Both the position numbers and the translations under genes were made by a program. A stretch of 64,000 nucleotides of DNA, from positions 1,083,380-1,147,379 of the forward strand of contig CP072533.1 of assembly GCA_021730205.1 (NCBI GenBank). Direction: 5' to 3'. The notes below the pieces were generated by a model that worked only from the letters and a program-made list of their open reading frames with translations, was not told where the DNA came from and made no database searches. This document shows, one piece after another, positions 62,810 through 64,000 of the stretch (the stretch's first letter is position 1; each line of letters starts with the position of its first letter). The DNA comes from Candidatus Ruthia sp. Cpac_8_S14 (lineage in GTDB: Bacteria > Pseudomonadota > Gammaproteobacteria > PS1 > Pseudothioglobaceae).

Positions 62810-63226
62810 TTAAATTTTCTTACCACGTATTTTGTTAATCATTTGCAATTGTGCCATTGACTCAGCAAGTGCCGCCTGTGTTGCTGAAATATCTTGACTC
62901 TTGGTTGCATTTTCCATTGCCTCTTGTGCGCGCTGTTTAGCTTCTAACGCCTTAGATTCGTCTAAATCGCTTGCTCTAATTGCAGTGTCAGAAAAAATAG
63001 TCACGACATCTGGCTGGACTTCTACGATACCACCAGAAACATAAATGGATTCTATGCCTTTATCGGTTTCTACTCGAACTTCACCCGGCTTTAAGGTTGA
63101 CAAAAGTGCCGTATGTTTTGGATAAATACCTAGTTCGCCTGCGGATGCAGGCGCAAACACACACAATGCCTCGCCTGAATAGAGAGGCTCTGTTGCGCTA
63201 ACGACATCAACATGAATAATTGACAT
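62810..63226 (-). CDS. atpC: ATP synthase epsilon subunit
   Basis: The epsilon subunit of F1 couples rotation to catalysis and can inhibit hydrolysis. The 138-residue protein has the N-terminal beta-sandwich (IYPKHTALLSTLKPGEVRV near 34-52; YVSGGIVEVQPDVVTIFSD near 62-80) and the C-terminal helical hairpin. Length matches E. coli (139). The start follows the atpD stop directly (TAAATG), so it is the last gene of the atp operon. Confidence 0.95.
   Translation of the reverse strand: MSIIHVDVVSATEPLYSGEALCVFAPASAGELGIYPKHTALLSTLKPGEVRVETDKGIESIYVSGGIVEVQPDVVTIFSDTAIRASDLDESKALEAKQRAQEAMENATKSQDISATQAALAESMAQLQMINKIRGKKI

Positions 63227-64000
<774 letters not shown>

Overview
The window is chromosomal DNA from an AT-rich gammaproteobacterium with a reduced and still shrinking genome. 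Nearly every intact gene is a core bacterial gene, and several gaps of 0.3-3.4 kb hold recognisable but broken genes. The protein repertoire includes FabA/FabB, MetZ, a NarX/NarL-like sensor pair, a CcoI-type copper ATPase, the zinc-finger thioredoxin TrxC, AmpD and KdsC. Together with the AT bias and gene decay this fits the sulfur-oxidising SUP05 / Ca. Ruthia / Ca. Vesicomyosocius / Bathymodiolus thiotroph group. That placement is inference from style and gene content; no sulfur-oxidation or carbon-fixation gene lies in the window to prove it.

Layout: 1-5.2 kb (+) cvpA-purF-metZ-fabA-fabB. 5.3-9.7 kb (-) serS-yajC-secD-secF. 9.8-11.2 kb (+) a small rhodanese, an unknown gene and trxC, closed by a strong terminator. 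11.3-17.3 kb (-) one complete rRNA operon, 16S-tRNAIle(GAT)-tRNAAla(TGC)-23S-5S, with two tandem sigma70-type promoters and boxA elements. 17.3-23.4 kb (-) a second rhodanese, an antitoxin whose toxin is broken, narL/narX-like genes, mnmE and gshA. 23.4-24.3 kb (+) a MutT-ThiE fusion. 24.3-27.8 kb is a gene graveyard (DUF748 protein, periplasmic and lipoprotein remnants, an antitoxin with a broken RelE-like toxin, comF). 27.8-38.2 kb yaaA, gltB, a broken VOC gene, folA, maf, mfd. 38.2-46.1 kb (-) pfkB-type kinase, ispH, fkpB, accD, trpA, hemE, rpmE, ccoI. 46.3-48.1 kb (+) an unknown gene and glmU. 48.1-54.4 kb trpB and trpF separated by a dead Fic gene, three small unknown genes upstream of trpF, and other remnants. 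54.4-57.2 kb (-) topA-smg followed by a dead dprA. 58.2-62.5 kb (+) rpmH-rnpA-yidD-yidC, a TauD-like oxygenase, ampD and kdsC. 62.5-64 kb a dead MGMT-family gene and the atpC/atpD end of the ATP synthase operon, which runs off the window.

Functionally the intact genes cover cell-envelope growth (FabA/B, AccD, GlmU, KdsC, AmpD, YidC, SecDF-YajC), amino-acid and nucleotide synthesis (GltB, TrpA/B/F, MetZ, PurF, FolA), tRNA and translation functions, redox handling and respiration support. The broken genes are mostly accessory: natural transformation (comF, dprA), toxins, a Fic enzyme, DNA alkylation repair, a transporter and surface proteins. This is the pattern expected of an obligate or near-obligate symbiont losing functions needed outside its host.

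No CRISPR array, insertion sequence, phage or secretion island was seen, and I found no clear new biological system. The least explained intact parts are the three-gene cluster upstream of trpF and the unknown gene between the small rhodanese and trxC.
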